Assembly (NCBI GenBank): GCA_024280785.1
Contig: JAJRPK010000245.1
Location: forward strand, 1-6,343
DNA length: 6,343 nucleotides
Direction of reading: 5' to 3'
Source: Gammaproteobacteria bacterium
GTDB taxonomy: Bacteria > Pseudomonadota > Gammaproteobacteria > Pseudomonadales > UBA7434
Shown here: positions 1 through 5,285 of the stretch, piece by piece
Position numbering within the stretch: position 1 is the first letter of the stretch
How the letters are laid out: every line of letters starts with the position of its first letter
Made by a program: the position numbers and the translations under genes
Notes under the pieces: generated by a model
What the model saw: only the letters and a program-made list of their open reading frames with translations
Told to the model about the DNA's origin: nothing
Databases searched by the model: none

Positions 1-329
1 ACAGACAGACTACCCACCTCTACAGACGAAAATTGTTCCAGGAGTTTAATTTGCGGCAAATGATCGCAACTACCTTTCACCGCAGTCCCATAAGTCATAT
101 ATACAGGCATATCACGTTTTTTTATCAACGCTTTAAGCCCCTTAATATGATCGCCGTGTTCGTGAGTAATAAAGACAGCATCCAAGTCTGCTAGCGATAA
201 ATCTAATCGCTCCAACCGCTGCATCAATTGTCGCATTGGCAATCCACAATCCAACAATATGTGAGTCCCAGACGACTGCACCACCAACGCATTACCGCGA
301 CTGCCGCTACCCAGAGATGCAAATCTCAT
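1..329 (-). CDS. MBL-fold metallo-hydrolase, YycJ/WalJ-like (partial, C-terminus outside window)
   Basis: The frame opens at ATG 329 and runs off the window's left edge, so about 109 N-terminal residues are visible. The start MRFASLGSGSRGN is the glycine/serine-rich opening strand typical of YycJ/WalJ-type metallo-beta-lactamase proteins. The metal-binding motif T-H-E-H-G-D-H is at residues 55-61 (H56, H58, D60, H61), preceded by the strand ILLDCG (24-29). Family members are cytoplasmic di-metal hydrolases, possibly nucleases or phosphodiesterases; the substrate here cannot be told. It lies 91 bp downstream of bamC in the same direction, matching the dapA-bamC-MBL order I recall from pseudomonads, so co-transcription is likely. 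The Shine-Dalgarno signal is weak (a GG about 10 nt upstream of the start). The family assignment is firm, the exact function is not. Confidence 0.88.
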   Translation of the reverse strand, partial: MRFASLGSGSRGNALVVQSSGTHILLDCGLPMRQLMQRLERLDLSLADLDAVFITHEHGDHIKGLKALIKKRDMPVYMTYGTAVKGSCDHLPQIKLLEQFSSVEVGSLS

Positions 330-420
330 ATACACCAGCCTAAAACGTCAATTATGATAACTTACCCTGAATACGCTTTAACATGAAGGCTTGCCCGCTA
401 GATTTTAATATAGGCTTTTC

Positions 421-1596
421 TTACCGCGCGATAGTAATTTGCAAAGAGCCTTCCTTATATACGGTTTTAACTAGTAATAAATCCTCATCGTTCAACGGTT
501 TTTCTTTTCTTCCAAAACTAAACAAACGTTTAAAGAAACCGCGTTTTTTTTGTTTTTCCTCTCTGGGAACATATCTAACGTAATAAACGCCTTGACTTCG
601 ATCCAAGTCATTAACTTCGTACGACGCTTTTTTTAACGCCAACCCTAGCGACGCCCATGCCCTATCAAATGGCAAACGTAAGTCTAAGTATGGAACCCCG
701 TTGCCGTCGTAATTTAACGTCACCTTACTAACAGAACCAATGCCTTGTGCCAGTAATGAGTATGACGCTTGATTTGGCGAACCAGCTAAATGCTCTGCCA
801 GCAAGTTAACCATATTATCCTCGCGAGAAGCATCGGAAGACTTAGGCGTCCAGAGAGAGACTCCTTCACCAACAAACGAGGCCGATAAATGGCGAACTAT
901 AATTTCAGTTGTGTCCTTTTGAACGCCCTGTTTTAACATAAAGCGATATTTTTCGTTGTTTATTATATTCTCACTATTGGGCGTCGTTACATTATTAGAC
1001 TTTGCTAAACTCGACGCCTCGACATCGGTACCGATATTTGCACCGGATTCTTCTTGCCCGCTAGTATATTTTAACCAAGCTGTTTCTATTATTCCTCGCG
1101 CCCCGTCTTCCACTTCAAGTGGAATCTGGTTACTCAACAAAAAACTTCTCACTAACGGCCATGTTTGTCCAGTGGAAGAATTGACTAATACCCACTGTTC
1201 AGACTCAAAACGCTGAATACGAACACTACCCTTATTTTCAACAACATCTAACGATTCAACTCTAGGAACTTCAAATGTGCTGGCCAAAACCTGAGACACG
1301 GCCAATTCAGGAATCTCATATTCAATACTGCTTTTCTGGCCAGTAACGTCTTCATCATCTCGAACAATAGATAACCCCTTTGGTAGCTCAATACTTTCAG
1401 ATTTTTCAGCTCTTAAATAATCGTTAGAACGATCAGGGAAAAACCCATTATCACCAAACAACCATCCGCAACTGGATAGCAACGGGGATAAAATCAATAA
1501 CACTATCAACTTCAACTTCAACTTCAACTTCAACAAAGGTATTCCTTCTCGTTTAAACGATCTTGCAAAAAACCTAAAGCCAGATGATCGTTTCAT
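421..1596 (-). CDS. bamC: BamC, outer membrane protein assembly lipoprotein
   Basis: Identified as BamC (NlpB), an accessory lipoprotein of the BAM complex that folds beta-barrel proteins into the outer membrane. The evidence is its place directly behind dapA, a lipoprotein signal with hydrophobic core LIVLLILSPLLSSC (Cys43 as lipidated residue, lipobox LSSC), and a two-domain layout after a low-complexity linker. The 391-residue frame is longer than E. coli BamC (about 344). A basic segment follows a predicted C-terminal domain (KQKKRGFFKRLFSFGRKEK, about residues 347-365). The ATG at 1596 gives an unusually long 29-residue region before the hydrophobic core and only a weak ribosome site. 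A TTG at 1536, six bases after GAAGGA, would give a 371-residue precursor with a normal 22-residue signal peptide and is the better start. Primary sequence conservation in BamC is low, so the name rests largely on context plus the lipobox. Confidence 0.85.
   Translation of the reverse strand: MKRSSGFRFFARSFKREGIPLLKLKLKLKLIVLLILSPLLSSCGWLFGDNGFFPDRSNDYLRAEKSESIELPKGLSIVRDDEDVTGQKSSIEYEIPELAVSQVLASTFEVPRVESLDVVENKGSVRIQRFESEQWVLVNSSTGQTWPLVRSFLLSNQIPLEVEDGARGIIETAWLKYTSGQEESGANIGTDVEASSLAKSNNVTTPNSENIINNEKYRFMLKQGVQKDTTEIIVRHLSASFVGEGVSLWTPKSSDASREDNMVNLLAEHLAGSPNQASYSLLAQGIGSVSKVTLNYDGNGVPYLDLRLPFDRAWASLGLALKKASYEVNDLDRSQGVYYVRYVPREEKQKKRGFFKRLFSFGRKEKPLNDEDLLLVKTVYKEGSLQITIAR
1511..1534. repeat. 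Hexanucleotide microsatellite in the bamC signal-peptide region
   Basis: Four perfect tandem copies of TTCAAC (plus strand), with a partial copy (TCAAC) just to the left. Read in the bamC direction this is (GTTGAA)n, i.e. alternating AAG/TTG codons, giving Leu-Lys-Leu-Lys at residues 22-30 directly before the hydrophobic core of the signal peptide. The unit is six bases, so slippage adds or removes Lys-Leu pairs without shifting the frame. Confidence 0.95.
1543..1548 (-). promoter_or_regulatory. Shine-Dalgarno sequence for a likely TTG start of bamC
   Basis: On the minus strand GAAGGA is followed by the six bases ATACCT and then TTG at 1536-1534, an ideal spacing. Starting there yields MLKLKLKLKLIVLL..LSSC, a compact lipoprotein signal peptide. 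The ATG at 1596 has no comparable ribosome site (only GGAAA about 10 nt upstream). Confidence 0.5.
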
Positions 1597-1670
1597 TAAT
1601 CAATTTCCAAACCATACTGACAAACTACAGATATAGAATGTTTTCAGTCACCATTAACTAGCAAATTAGA

Positions 1671-2585
1671 TCAGCTTAGTTCTAACGACTCAATCTCTAT
1701 CCCTGCAGCTGCCATGGCGTTAAGTACTTGCGTATGATATTGCTGAACCAGCACGGTCAGGGGCAGTCGAATTTCACTGCTCATTCGTCCCATTTTATAC
1801 AGAGCCCATTTAACAGGTATAGGGTTAGCCTCAACAAATAAGTCGTTGTGTAGCAACGCCAGCGGCAGGTTGAGTTCACGAGCCGCGTTCTTCATTTCTT
1901 CGTTCCCTGCGCTTGCTGCAATAGACGCGCGGCACAATTGAGACATTTGTGCGGGTGCAACGTTAGCCGTCACAGAAATATTACCCGCCGCCCCCATTAA
2001 CATAAGTTCTACTGCCGCCGCGTCATCTCCAGAATAAATGGCTATCTTACCGCCGCAAGTCGCTAACAATTCGGCTCCTCGCTCGAGGTCTCCCGTCGCA
2101 TCTTTAATCCCTACAATATTGGGGACATCTGCCAGCTGAGCCGTTGTCTCAGGCAGCATATCGACAGCTGTACGGCCAGGTACGTTGTACAAAATATTGG
2201 GGATATCGACCGCCTCGGCAATCTTTTTGTGATGCAGATATAAACCATGTTGCGACGGTTTATTATAATAGGGCGTCACCGACAAACAGGCGTCGGCTCC
2301 GCTAACGTGCGCCGCTTCGGTCAATTCAATTGCTTCAGTTGTCGAGTTTGCGCCCGTTCCCGCAATGATAGGAATCCGACCCGCCGCTGTATCTACTATT
2401 TTTTTAATGACTTCACAGTGCTCGTCAACTCTTAGCGTGGCAGACTCTCCCGTTGTACCCACCGCCACAATTGCGTTGGTTCCAGAAGATATATGCCACT
2501 CGACCAACTGGTCCAGCGCCTCAAAGTCAATGCTGCCACTATTGTGCATAGGAGTGACTAAAGCCACGATGCTACCTGATATCAT
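1671..2585 (-). CDS. dapA: 4-hydroxy-tetrahydrodipicolinate synthase (DapA)
   Basis: Condenses pyruvate with L-aspartate-4-semialdehyde, the first committed step of the diaminopimelate/lysine pathway, in the cytoplasm as a TIM-barrel tetramer. The sequence is collinear with E. coli DapA through the active site: GTTGES at 43-48 (Thr44, Thr45), PYYNKPSQ including Tyr107, LYNVPGRT with Tyr133 and Arg138, and the Schiff-base lysine in GIKDATG at Lys161. Further marks are SGDD, ISVTANVAP and the EANPIPVKWA segment. The 304 residues are slightly longer than the usual ~292 because of a C-terminal extension ending IEIESLELS. The ATG at 2585 begins MISGSIVALVTPM, matching the family start (MFTGSIVAIVTPM), with GGGA about 9 nt upstream. 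It lies 74 bp before the annotated bamC start, and the two are probably one operon as in other gammaproteobacteria. Confidence 0.98.
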   Translation of the reverse strand: MISGSIVALVTPMHNSGSIDFEALDQLVEWHISSGTNAIVAVGTTGESATLRVDEHCEVIKKIVDTAAGRIPIIAGTGANSTTEAIELTEAAHVSGADACLSVTPYYNKPSQHGLYLHHKKIAEAVDIPNILYNVPGRTAVDMLPETTAQLADVPNIVGIKDATGDLERGAELLATCGGKIAIYSGDDAAAVELMLMGAAGNISVTANVAPAQMSQLCRASIAASAGNEEMKNAARELNLPLALLHNDLFVEANPIPVKWALYKMGRMSSEIRLPLTVLVQQYHTQVLNAMAAAGIEIESLELS

Positions 2586-2849
2586 TTACAACATCCCAAA
2601 CTGTACGGTCCTGGACAAAACAAATTTGCCCGAAGATGACTTAAAAAAACCACCAACTCGCTAATACAAGCATTTTTCCAACATTCTAAAAAGCTTTGCT
2701 ATGGTACTAATGAGGGGAAGCCAGTACAAGGCGTAACAATACAAAAGCCGTCGTACAACCGCACTTTTTAGCTTCCAGCTAGCTATCATAATTAGTCGCC
2801 GCCACAATTAAGCGGTATACTCCAAATAGCACATAGTTGCCCATTAATC
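2586..2849. other. Non-coding region upstream of dapA
   Basis: No convincing gene is seen on either strand. The stretch should hold the dapA promoter, but I find no clear -35/-10 pair on the minus strand. Visible oddities are a run of seven A at about 2643-2649 (a T-run in the dapA leader direction) and the hexamer TAGCTA at 2780-2785, repeated at 2912-2917. No tRNA cloverleaf, riboswitch or terminator hairpin is evident. A lysine-responsive leader in front of dapA was looked for by eye and not recognised. Confidence 0.5.
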
Positions 2850-2880
2850 GCTAATAGCTGATCATTATTTGCTAATAGCT
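2850..2880. repeat. Two 10-bp direct repeats, GCTAATAGCT, 21 bp apart
   Basis: GCTAATAGCT occurs at 2850-2859 and 2871-2880. The start-to-start spacing of 21 bp is two helical turns, so both copies lie on the same DNA face, as is common for tandem regulator sites. It sits about 265 bp from the dapA start and 250 bp from the DUF3806-like gene, so the target gene is unclear. The repeat is exact; the regulatory role is inference. Confidence 0.6.
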
Positions 2881-2934
2881 TTGCGCGCTACAGCCCCTTG
2901 TTTTCAATAATTAGCTACAGACTAATTAAGTCCC

Positions 2935-3040
2935 TTGAAAAGACACCCCTTTATTTCAAGACCGTTGCTGGCAGGGATGCCAGCGTCGAACTATAGGGAT
3001 ATATTTATGTGTGTCTTGAAATAAAGGGGTGTCTTTTCAA
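2935..3040. repeat. Nested palindromic intergenic element (MITE/REP-like) with 28-bp arms
   Basis: The left arm 2935-2962 and right arm 3013-3040 are perfectly inverted over 28 bp; after one mismatch, two more pairs (2932-2933 with 3042-3043) extend the match. The 50-nt interior holds two further hairpins: a 7-bp stem GCTGGCA/TGCCAGC at 2967-2984 with loop GGGA, and a weaker TATA/TATA stem at 2992-3003 also with loop GGGA. No transposase or reading frame is inside. The whole could fold as a branched stem in RNA or a cruciform in DNA. It resembles dispersed palindromic repeats I recall from marine gammaproteobacteria, which suggests a multi-copy non-autonomous element, but copy number cannot be seen here. 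It might also work as a terminator or transcript stabiliser. Confidence 0.9.
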
Positions 3041-3069
3041 AGGCCTCGGTAGTAGCCTGAACAATAATA

Positions 3070-3097
3070 TTGCCGCATCATTAGACTTTTTTATACT
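3070..3097 (+). promoter_or_regulatory. Sigma-70-type promoter candidate for the DUF3806-like gene
   Basis: TTGCCG at 3070-3075 (4 of 6 to TTGACA) and TATACT at 3092-3097 (5 of 6 to TATAAT) are separated by 16 bp. Initiation would fall near 3104, leaving a leader of about 23 nt with a good ribosome site. It begins 30 bp after the palindromic element, so that element would lie upstream of the transcript. Confidence 0.5.
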
Positions 3098-3113
3098 CAA
3101 ACCTGACGTGTTT

Positions 3114-3117
3114 GGAG
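3114..3117 (+). promoter_or_regulatory. Shine-Dalgarno GGAG setting the start at 3127
   Basis: GGAG ends nine bases before ATG 3127. The upstream TTG at 3112 overlaps this motif and has no site of its own, and the downstream in-frame ATG at 3148 has none either, so 3127 is preferred. Confidence 0.55.
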
Positions 3118-3126
3118 CCCTTTACG

Positions 3127-3645
3127 ATGAGCGACACGAATCTATCAATGAAAATAATCCGTTCAATAGTGTTATGCCTACAAATTCTCGCTATCGTAGT
3201 TTGTAGCAATCTCCATGCAGAAAAGGTACTTTACAAAGTCTTAGCACTGAAAAATGTTGACCAAAAGTTTCTTGATCTGGGTTACCAACGAATCAACGAC
3301 CTTGCCAAGCAAACCTATGGTTCATCCTTTCGGCACTCCGCCACCCACGATATAGAATTATTACAAAGAATGCTGGATACAAAGGTAGTTTCTGCCTCTG
3401 ATCGACAGTTACTCCAAGATATGGGAATTGTGTTAGGAGAAGTCTTTAGACGGGAGTTTAACCTAAACTGGGTTCTCTATTCGGACAGACTCGGTCAGTC
3501 CCGCGCATTACGCTATGATCGTAGCGAAAATTTTATTTTCCCAATCACGATGATATCAAGGAGAGCTGAAACAGGGCTTAGCGTCGACGTTGCTGCACTT
3601 TATAATAAGATAAAAAATCAAATTCTATCTTATCGCGGCTTTTAA
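3127..3645 (+). CDS. Exported DUF3806-like protein of unknown function
   Basis: A 172-residue protein. Residues 1-31 look like a Sec signal peptide: basic n-region (MKIIRS within residues 8-13), hydrophobic core IVLCLQILAIVV, and cleavage site NLHA|EK after Ala31, so the mature protein is probably periplasmic. The mature part matches my recollection of DUF3806: a helical first half (RINDLAKQTYG 55-65, LLQRMLD 78-84), then MGIVLGEVFRREFNLNWVLY (99-118), DRLGQSRALRY (120-130) and FPITMISRRAETG (138-150). The motif 'W-x-x-Y-x-D-x-x-G-x-S-R-A-L-R-Y ... FP-x-TMISRR' is the recognisable signature. No catalytic role is known to me for the family. The gene stands alone on the plus strand between a long intergenic region and a convergent neighbour. 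The start was chosen by the GGAG at 3114; ATG 3148 would also leave an intact signal peptide. Confidence 0.75.
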   Translation: MSDTNLSMKIIRSIVLCLQILAIVVCSNLHAEKVLYKVLALKNVDQKFLDLGYQRINDLAKQTYGSSFRHSATHDIELLQRMLDTKVVSASDRQLLQDMGIVLGEVFRREFNLNWVLYSDRLGQSRALRYDRSENFIFPITMISRRAETGLSVDVAALYNKIKNQILSYRGF

Positions 3646-3665
3646 ATTCATTCATTTAGATATAA

Positions 3666-3687
3666 AAGCAGCAAAAAAAACCTGCTT
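3666..3687. terminator. Possible bidirectional terminator between convergent genes
   Basis: AAGCAG (3666-3671) pairs with CTGCTT (3682-3687) around a 10-nt loop containing eight A. On the minus strand the stem is followed by TTTTAT, so it could end the KorA-like gene; on the plus strand the tail is CTTAGGTTTGT, a poorer U-tract. It lies in the 78-bp gap between the two convergent stops. The six-bp stem is modest. Confidence 0.4.
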
Positions 3688-3723
3688 CTTAGGTTTGTAT
3701 TGTCAAGCACTTTTGTCGTGGTT

Positions 3724-4185
3724 TTACTGTGTTTTCTTAGCCTTTGTTTTCTTCTTTGTTTTACGGGTACGCTTGGCAGGGGTACTTGCCCGAAGCTTAG
3801 CTTCGCTGATTTTACTAGCCTCTAGTTCACGAACCAACTTCGCCGTTTTCAGATCCAAAGTGTAATGGCCGCTAACAAGCTCTAAGGCATCAAGCTGCAC
3901 ATCAAAATTTGCAAACACTCGACTGAGAACTTTAGATAAACGCGAAGGGCTTACCCCCTCTTCGCCCAGTTCATGGGTTGTTTTCCCTAAGACCAAAAAA
4001 CGGTGTGCTACTTTTCGATTATCAGCGGACATTGTCAAATTTGTCATTGCCATATCGAACTGCATGTCAGTCATCGATACTTTCATTGCATCTAAAATTG
4101 GCAAGATTGTTTCCAACCTACCAAGTCCTTGTAATTGCTCAATATTTTTTCGTAAGAAACGAATAGTATCATTCGATGAAGGCAT
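3724..4185 (-). CDS. KorA/TrfB-like DNA-binding protein with lysine-rich tail
   Basis: A 153-residue protein. The centre resembles KorA/TrfB, the small helix-turn-helix repressor of IncP plasmids. MTDMQFDMAMTNLTMS (38-53) corresponds to KorA's opening LTESQFQEAIQGL. Residues 58-67 with a V-L-G-K turn lead into a helix-turn-helix at about 68-91 (ELGEEGVSPSRLSKVLSRVF), with Ser79, Ser81, Arg82 and Ser84 in the recognition-helix region. Two parts are additional: about 37 N-terminal residues, partly helical, and a basic tail at 138-151 in which 10 of 14 residues are Lys/Arg (AKRTRKTKKKTKAKK), like histone-H1/AlgP-type tails that bind DNA non-specifically. The alignment is from memory and the similarity is moderate. 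No plasmid partition or replication gene is nearby, so it appears to be a chromosomal relative. ATG 4185 has a poorly spaced ribosome site (AGGGA, 13 nt away); ATG 4074 would give a KorA-sized protein plus tail. It probably controls its own promoter at the palindrome upstream. Confidence 0.72.
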   Translation of the reverse strand: MPSSNDTIRFLRKNIEQLQGLGRLETILPILDAMKVSMTDMQFDMAMTNLTMSADNRKVAHRFLVLGKTTHELGEEGVSPSRLSKVLSRVFANFDVQLDALELVSGHYTLDLKTAKLVRELEASKISEAKLRASTPAKRTRKTKKKTKAKKTQ

Positions 4186-4275
4186 TATGACAAGCTGTCC
4201 CTGTAATTTCTATCGCTCTCAAGACACCATGCGACGATGAGATCCGCGATATTGTAACTTACAGAGACTGATAAA

Positions 4276-4315
4276 ATACTGTATAAATGGAGATTATATT
4301 CCATTTATACAGTAT
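4276..4315. repeat. Perfect 16-bp inverted repeat, likely operator of the KorA-like gene
   Basis: ATACTGTATAAATGGA at 4276-4291 is exactly inverted at 4300-4315 around an 8-bp centre (GATTATAT). It is 91 bp upstream of the KorA-like start and is the strongest symmetry in the AT-rich region. The half-site ACTGTAT is LexA-like, but neither arm contains a full CTG-N10-CAG box. A dimeric repressor binding here would cover the promoter in the centre. It could also act as a hairpin in RNA. Confidence 0.8.
4293..4298 (-). promoter_or_regulatory. Candidate -10 box TATAAT inside the palindrome centre
   Basis: On the minus strand the centre of the inverted repeat reads ATATAATC, containing a perfect TATAAT. 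A TTGTAT lies upstream with a 19-bp spacer, longer than ideal, so the -35 is uncertain. Initiation would be near 4286, giving a leader of about 100 nt to the KorA-like gene, within which GACA/TGTC arms (4189-4199) sit just before the start codon. Confidence 0.45.
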
Positions 4316-4364
4316 ATATACAATAATATTGGAATTATAGATCCATATATAGTATATCTAATTA

Positions 4365-4562
4365 TCAAAAATAGAACTCAAACAAGGTTGTCATTTTATA
4401 TTTTAGGTAAATAGTAACGATCGCCCACAAGCCACCCACGAACAAATGCATTGCATTGATAAGCAGGAAGCACCGCATCGCGAGGCTCTTTTCCTTGTTG
4501 AAGTGTAGTCGCTCAATCTTAAATCGACACAGTTGAGCGGAGGTCCCGATAACGTGAATCAA
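4365..4562 (-). CDS. Doubtful small membrane protein frame
   Basis: A 65-codon frame that would start with TTG at 4562, five bases after the DUF2970 stop, or more conservatively with ATG at 4478 (37 residues). The latter begins MRCFLLINAMHLFVGGLW, continues AIVTIYL as one hydrophobic membrane-length segment and ends in an aromatic tail. There is no well-spaced ribosome site (AAGGA lies about 13 nt before 4478). I do not recognise a family. It could be a last, small operon member, a decayed gene or chance. Confidence 0.25.
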   Translation of the reverse strand: MIHVIGTSAQLCRFKIERLHFNKEKSLAMRCFLLINAMHLFVGGLWAIVTIYLKYKMTTLFEFYF

Positions 4563-4567
4563 GTAAG

Positions 4568-4786
4568 CTACTGAAGTACAAATCCGACTAGAGCAATCAT
4601 TAAAGCAACAAAAAGCACAGTAAGAGTGATGCCTATCAGCGCGAAGTGAATCGGATTGCCGCGCTCAAAGTCGCGGGCGCGGTTGCTGGAAGATTGAACC
4701 CCTAACCCCGCAGCCAAAACACTAAACAACAATTGAAAAAATGTCAGCTTTGGTTCTTCGACGTCAGCATCGTTTTTGGGCTGCAT
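4568..4786 (-). CDS. DUF2970 small membrane protein
   Basis: A 72-residue protein from ATG 4786. The DUF2970 signature is clear: KLTFFQLLFSVLAAGLGVQS (13-32), SSNRARDFERGNP (33-45), then one membrane helix at about 48-71 (FALIGITLTVLFVALMIALVGFVL). The soluble N-terminus is acidic (DADVEE). The frame is open further upstream, to 4954, but that part overlaps DoxX. GGAG at 4793-4796 with a six-base gap fixes the start at 4786, one base after the DoxX stop (TAATATG). The domain's function is unknown; in several proteobacteria it is found near cytochrome oxidase assembly genes, and here it ends a sulfur-related operon. Translation is probably coupled to DoxX. Confidence 0.88.
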   Translation of the reverse strand: MQPKNDADVEEPKLTFFQLLFSVLAAGLGVQSSSNRARDFERGNPIHFALIGITLTVLFVALMIALVGFVLQ

Positions 4787-4787
4787 A

Positions 4788-5285
4788 TTAGTCTCCACTT
4801 TGTATTTCTCCATCACTAAAACGACTCTGCATTTGGAATAGGCGATCCACACTATAGTTTTCAGAGCCGTAAACAATAAAATGGAGTAGCGCGCCCAGTA
4901 TGGCAATATTTTTAAACAGTGGGCCTGTATGATCTGGAGCAATGTGGATAACAAATGTTATCGGCACTAAGGTAACGAACAAAGCTAGCGCGCTAAGCCG
5001 CGTACAAAAACCTGCAACGAGAGAAATGCCCGCAACAATCATAACCAAGCCCGACATTTCAAGAAAAAATATTGGGTTTCCCAGGCTACCCACCCATTCG
5101 AACCAAGGTGATTGTGTCAGCCGCTGCAGCATCCATTCCTGTCGCCCAAAGTGCCCCAGTCCCCCAATAACAAATATGAGACTAAGCGCAATTCGAAAAA
5201 TTGCATCGACCTTAAAGCGGGTGCTCGGCAAACAATCTAAGCCGCGAGCGCGAGGATCAAAATAACTCAAAGAAGACTTACTCAT
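4788..5285 (-). CDS. DoxX-family membrane protein
   Basis: A 165-residue inner-membrane protein. About four membrane segments can be seen: near 27-45 (IFRIALSLIFVIGGLGHFG), 70-93 (IFFLEMSGLVMIVAGISLVAGF), 97-116 (LSALALFVTLVPITFVIHI) and 123-140 (LFKNIAILGALLHFIVYG). The G-x-x-H-F after helix 1, the PLFKNIAILGALL motif and the four-helix plan are typical of the DoxX/DoxD-like family, which includes a subunit of archaeal thiosulfate:quinone oxidoreductase. Many bacterial members have no proven function. Frame-compatible starts are GTG 5297, ATG 5291 and ATG 5285; GGAG at 5292-5295, six bases upstream, selects 5285. The ATG overlaps the dioxygenase stop by eight bases (ATGAGTAA), so translation is likely coupled. 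Its place in a persulfide operon suggests a redox or quinone-linked role, which is inference. Confidence 0.85.
   Translation of the reverse strand: MSKSSLSYFDPRARGLDCLPSTRFKVDAIFRIALSLIFVIGGLGHFGRQEWMLQRLTQSPWFEWVGSLGNPIFFLEMSGLVMIVAGISLVAGFCTRLSALALFVTLVPITFVIHIAPDHTGPLFKNIAILGALLHFIVYGSENYSVDRLFQMQSRFSDGEIQSGD
4793..4796 (-). promoter_or_regulatory. Shine-Dalgarno GGAG for DUF2970, inside the end of doxX
   Basis: Minus-strand GTGGAGAC includes GGAG six bases before ATG 4786 and encodes the last residues of DoxX (Ser-Gly-Asp). It decides the start over the upstream ATG at 4813, which has no ribosome site. Confidence 0.7.

Larger units (their letters stand above)
4186..4567. other. AT-rich intergenic region between the sulfur operon and the KorA-like gene
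   Basis: Positions 4261-4385 are very AT-rich and contain the palindrome/promoter described separately, plus a second, imperfect AT hairpin at about 4331-4362 (TAGAT at 4338 pairing with ATCTA near 4355) that might end the upstream minus-strand operon. Positions 4390-4567 return to more typical composition and carry only a doubtful small frame. No RNA gene is recognisable. Confidence 0.5.

Noticed and set aside
1511..1534. CRISPR-like or iteron array from the short tandem repeats
   Set aside because: The copies are contiguous hexamers without spacers, in frame within bamC; no CRISPR or origin genes are present.
2247..2664. Two plus-strand open frames antisense to dapA
   Set aside because: They lie opposite a fully conserved dapA reading frame and give Cys/Arg- or Ser/Thr-rich products typical of shadow frames.
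2586..3126. tRNA, riboswitch or lysine leader in the long intergenic region
   Set aside because: No cloverleaf, conserved T-loop or lysine-riboswitch core could be found by eye on either strand.
3009..3206. Plus-strand open frame crossing the right arm of the palindrome
   Set aside because: It overlaps the DUF3806-like gene in another frame, begins inside the repeat element, and its product has no family resemblance or ribosome site.
4276..4315. LexA (SOS) box, because of ACTGTAT and ACAG half-sites
   Set aside because: Neither arm has CTG and CAG separated by ten bases: the bases opposite CTG at 4279-4281 are GAT, and those opposite CAG at 4310-4312 are TAT. Only half-sites exist.
4787..4954. 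Longer N-terminus for the DUF2970 protein (start at 4954 or 4813)
   Set aside because: The extension lies entirely within doxX in another frame, has no ribosome site and does not look like the family; GGAG before ATG 4786 is decisive.
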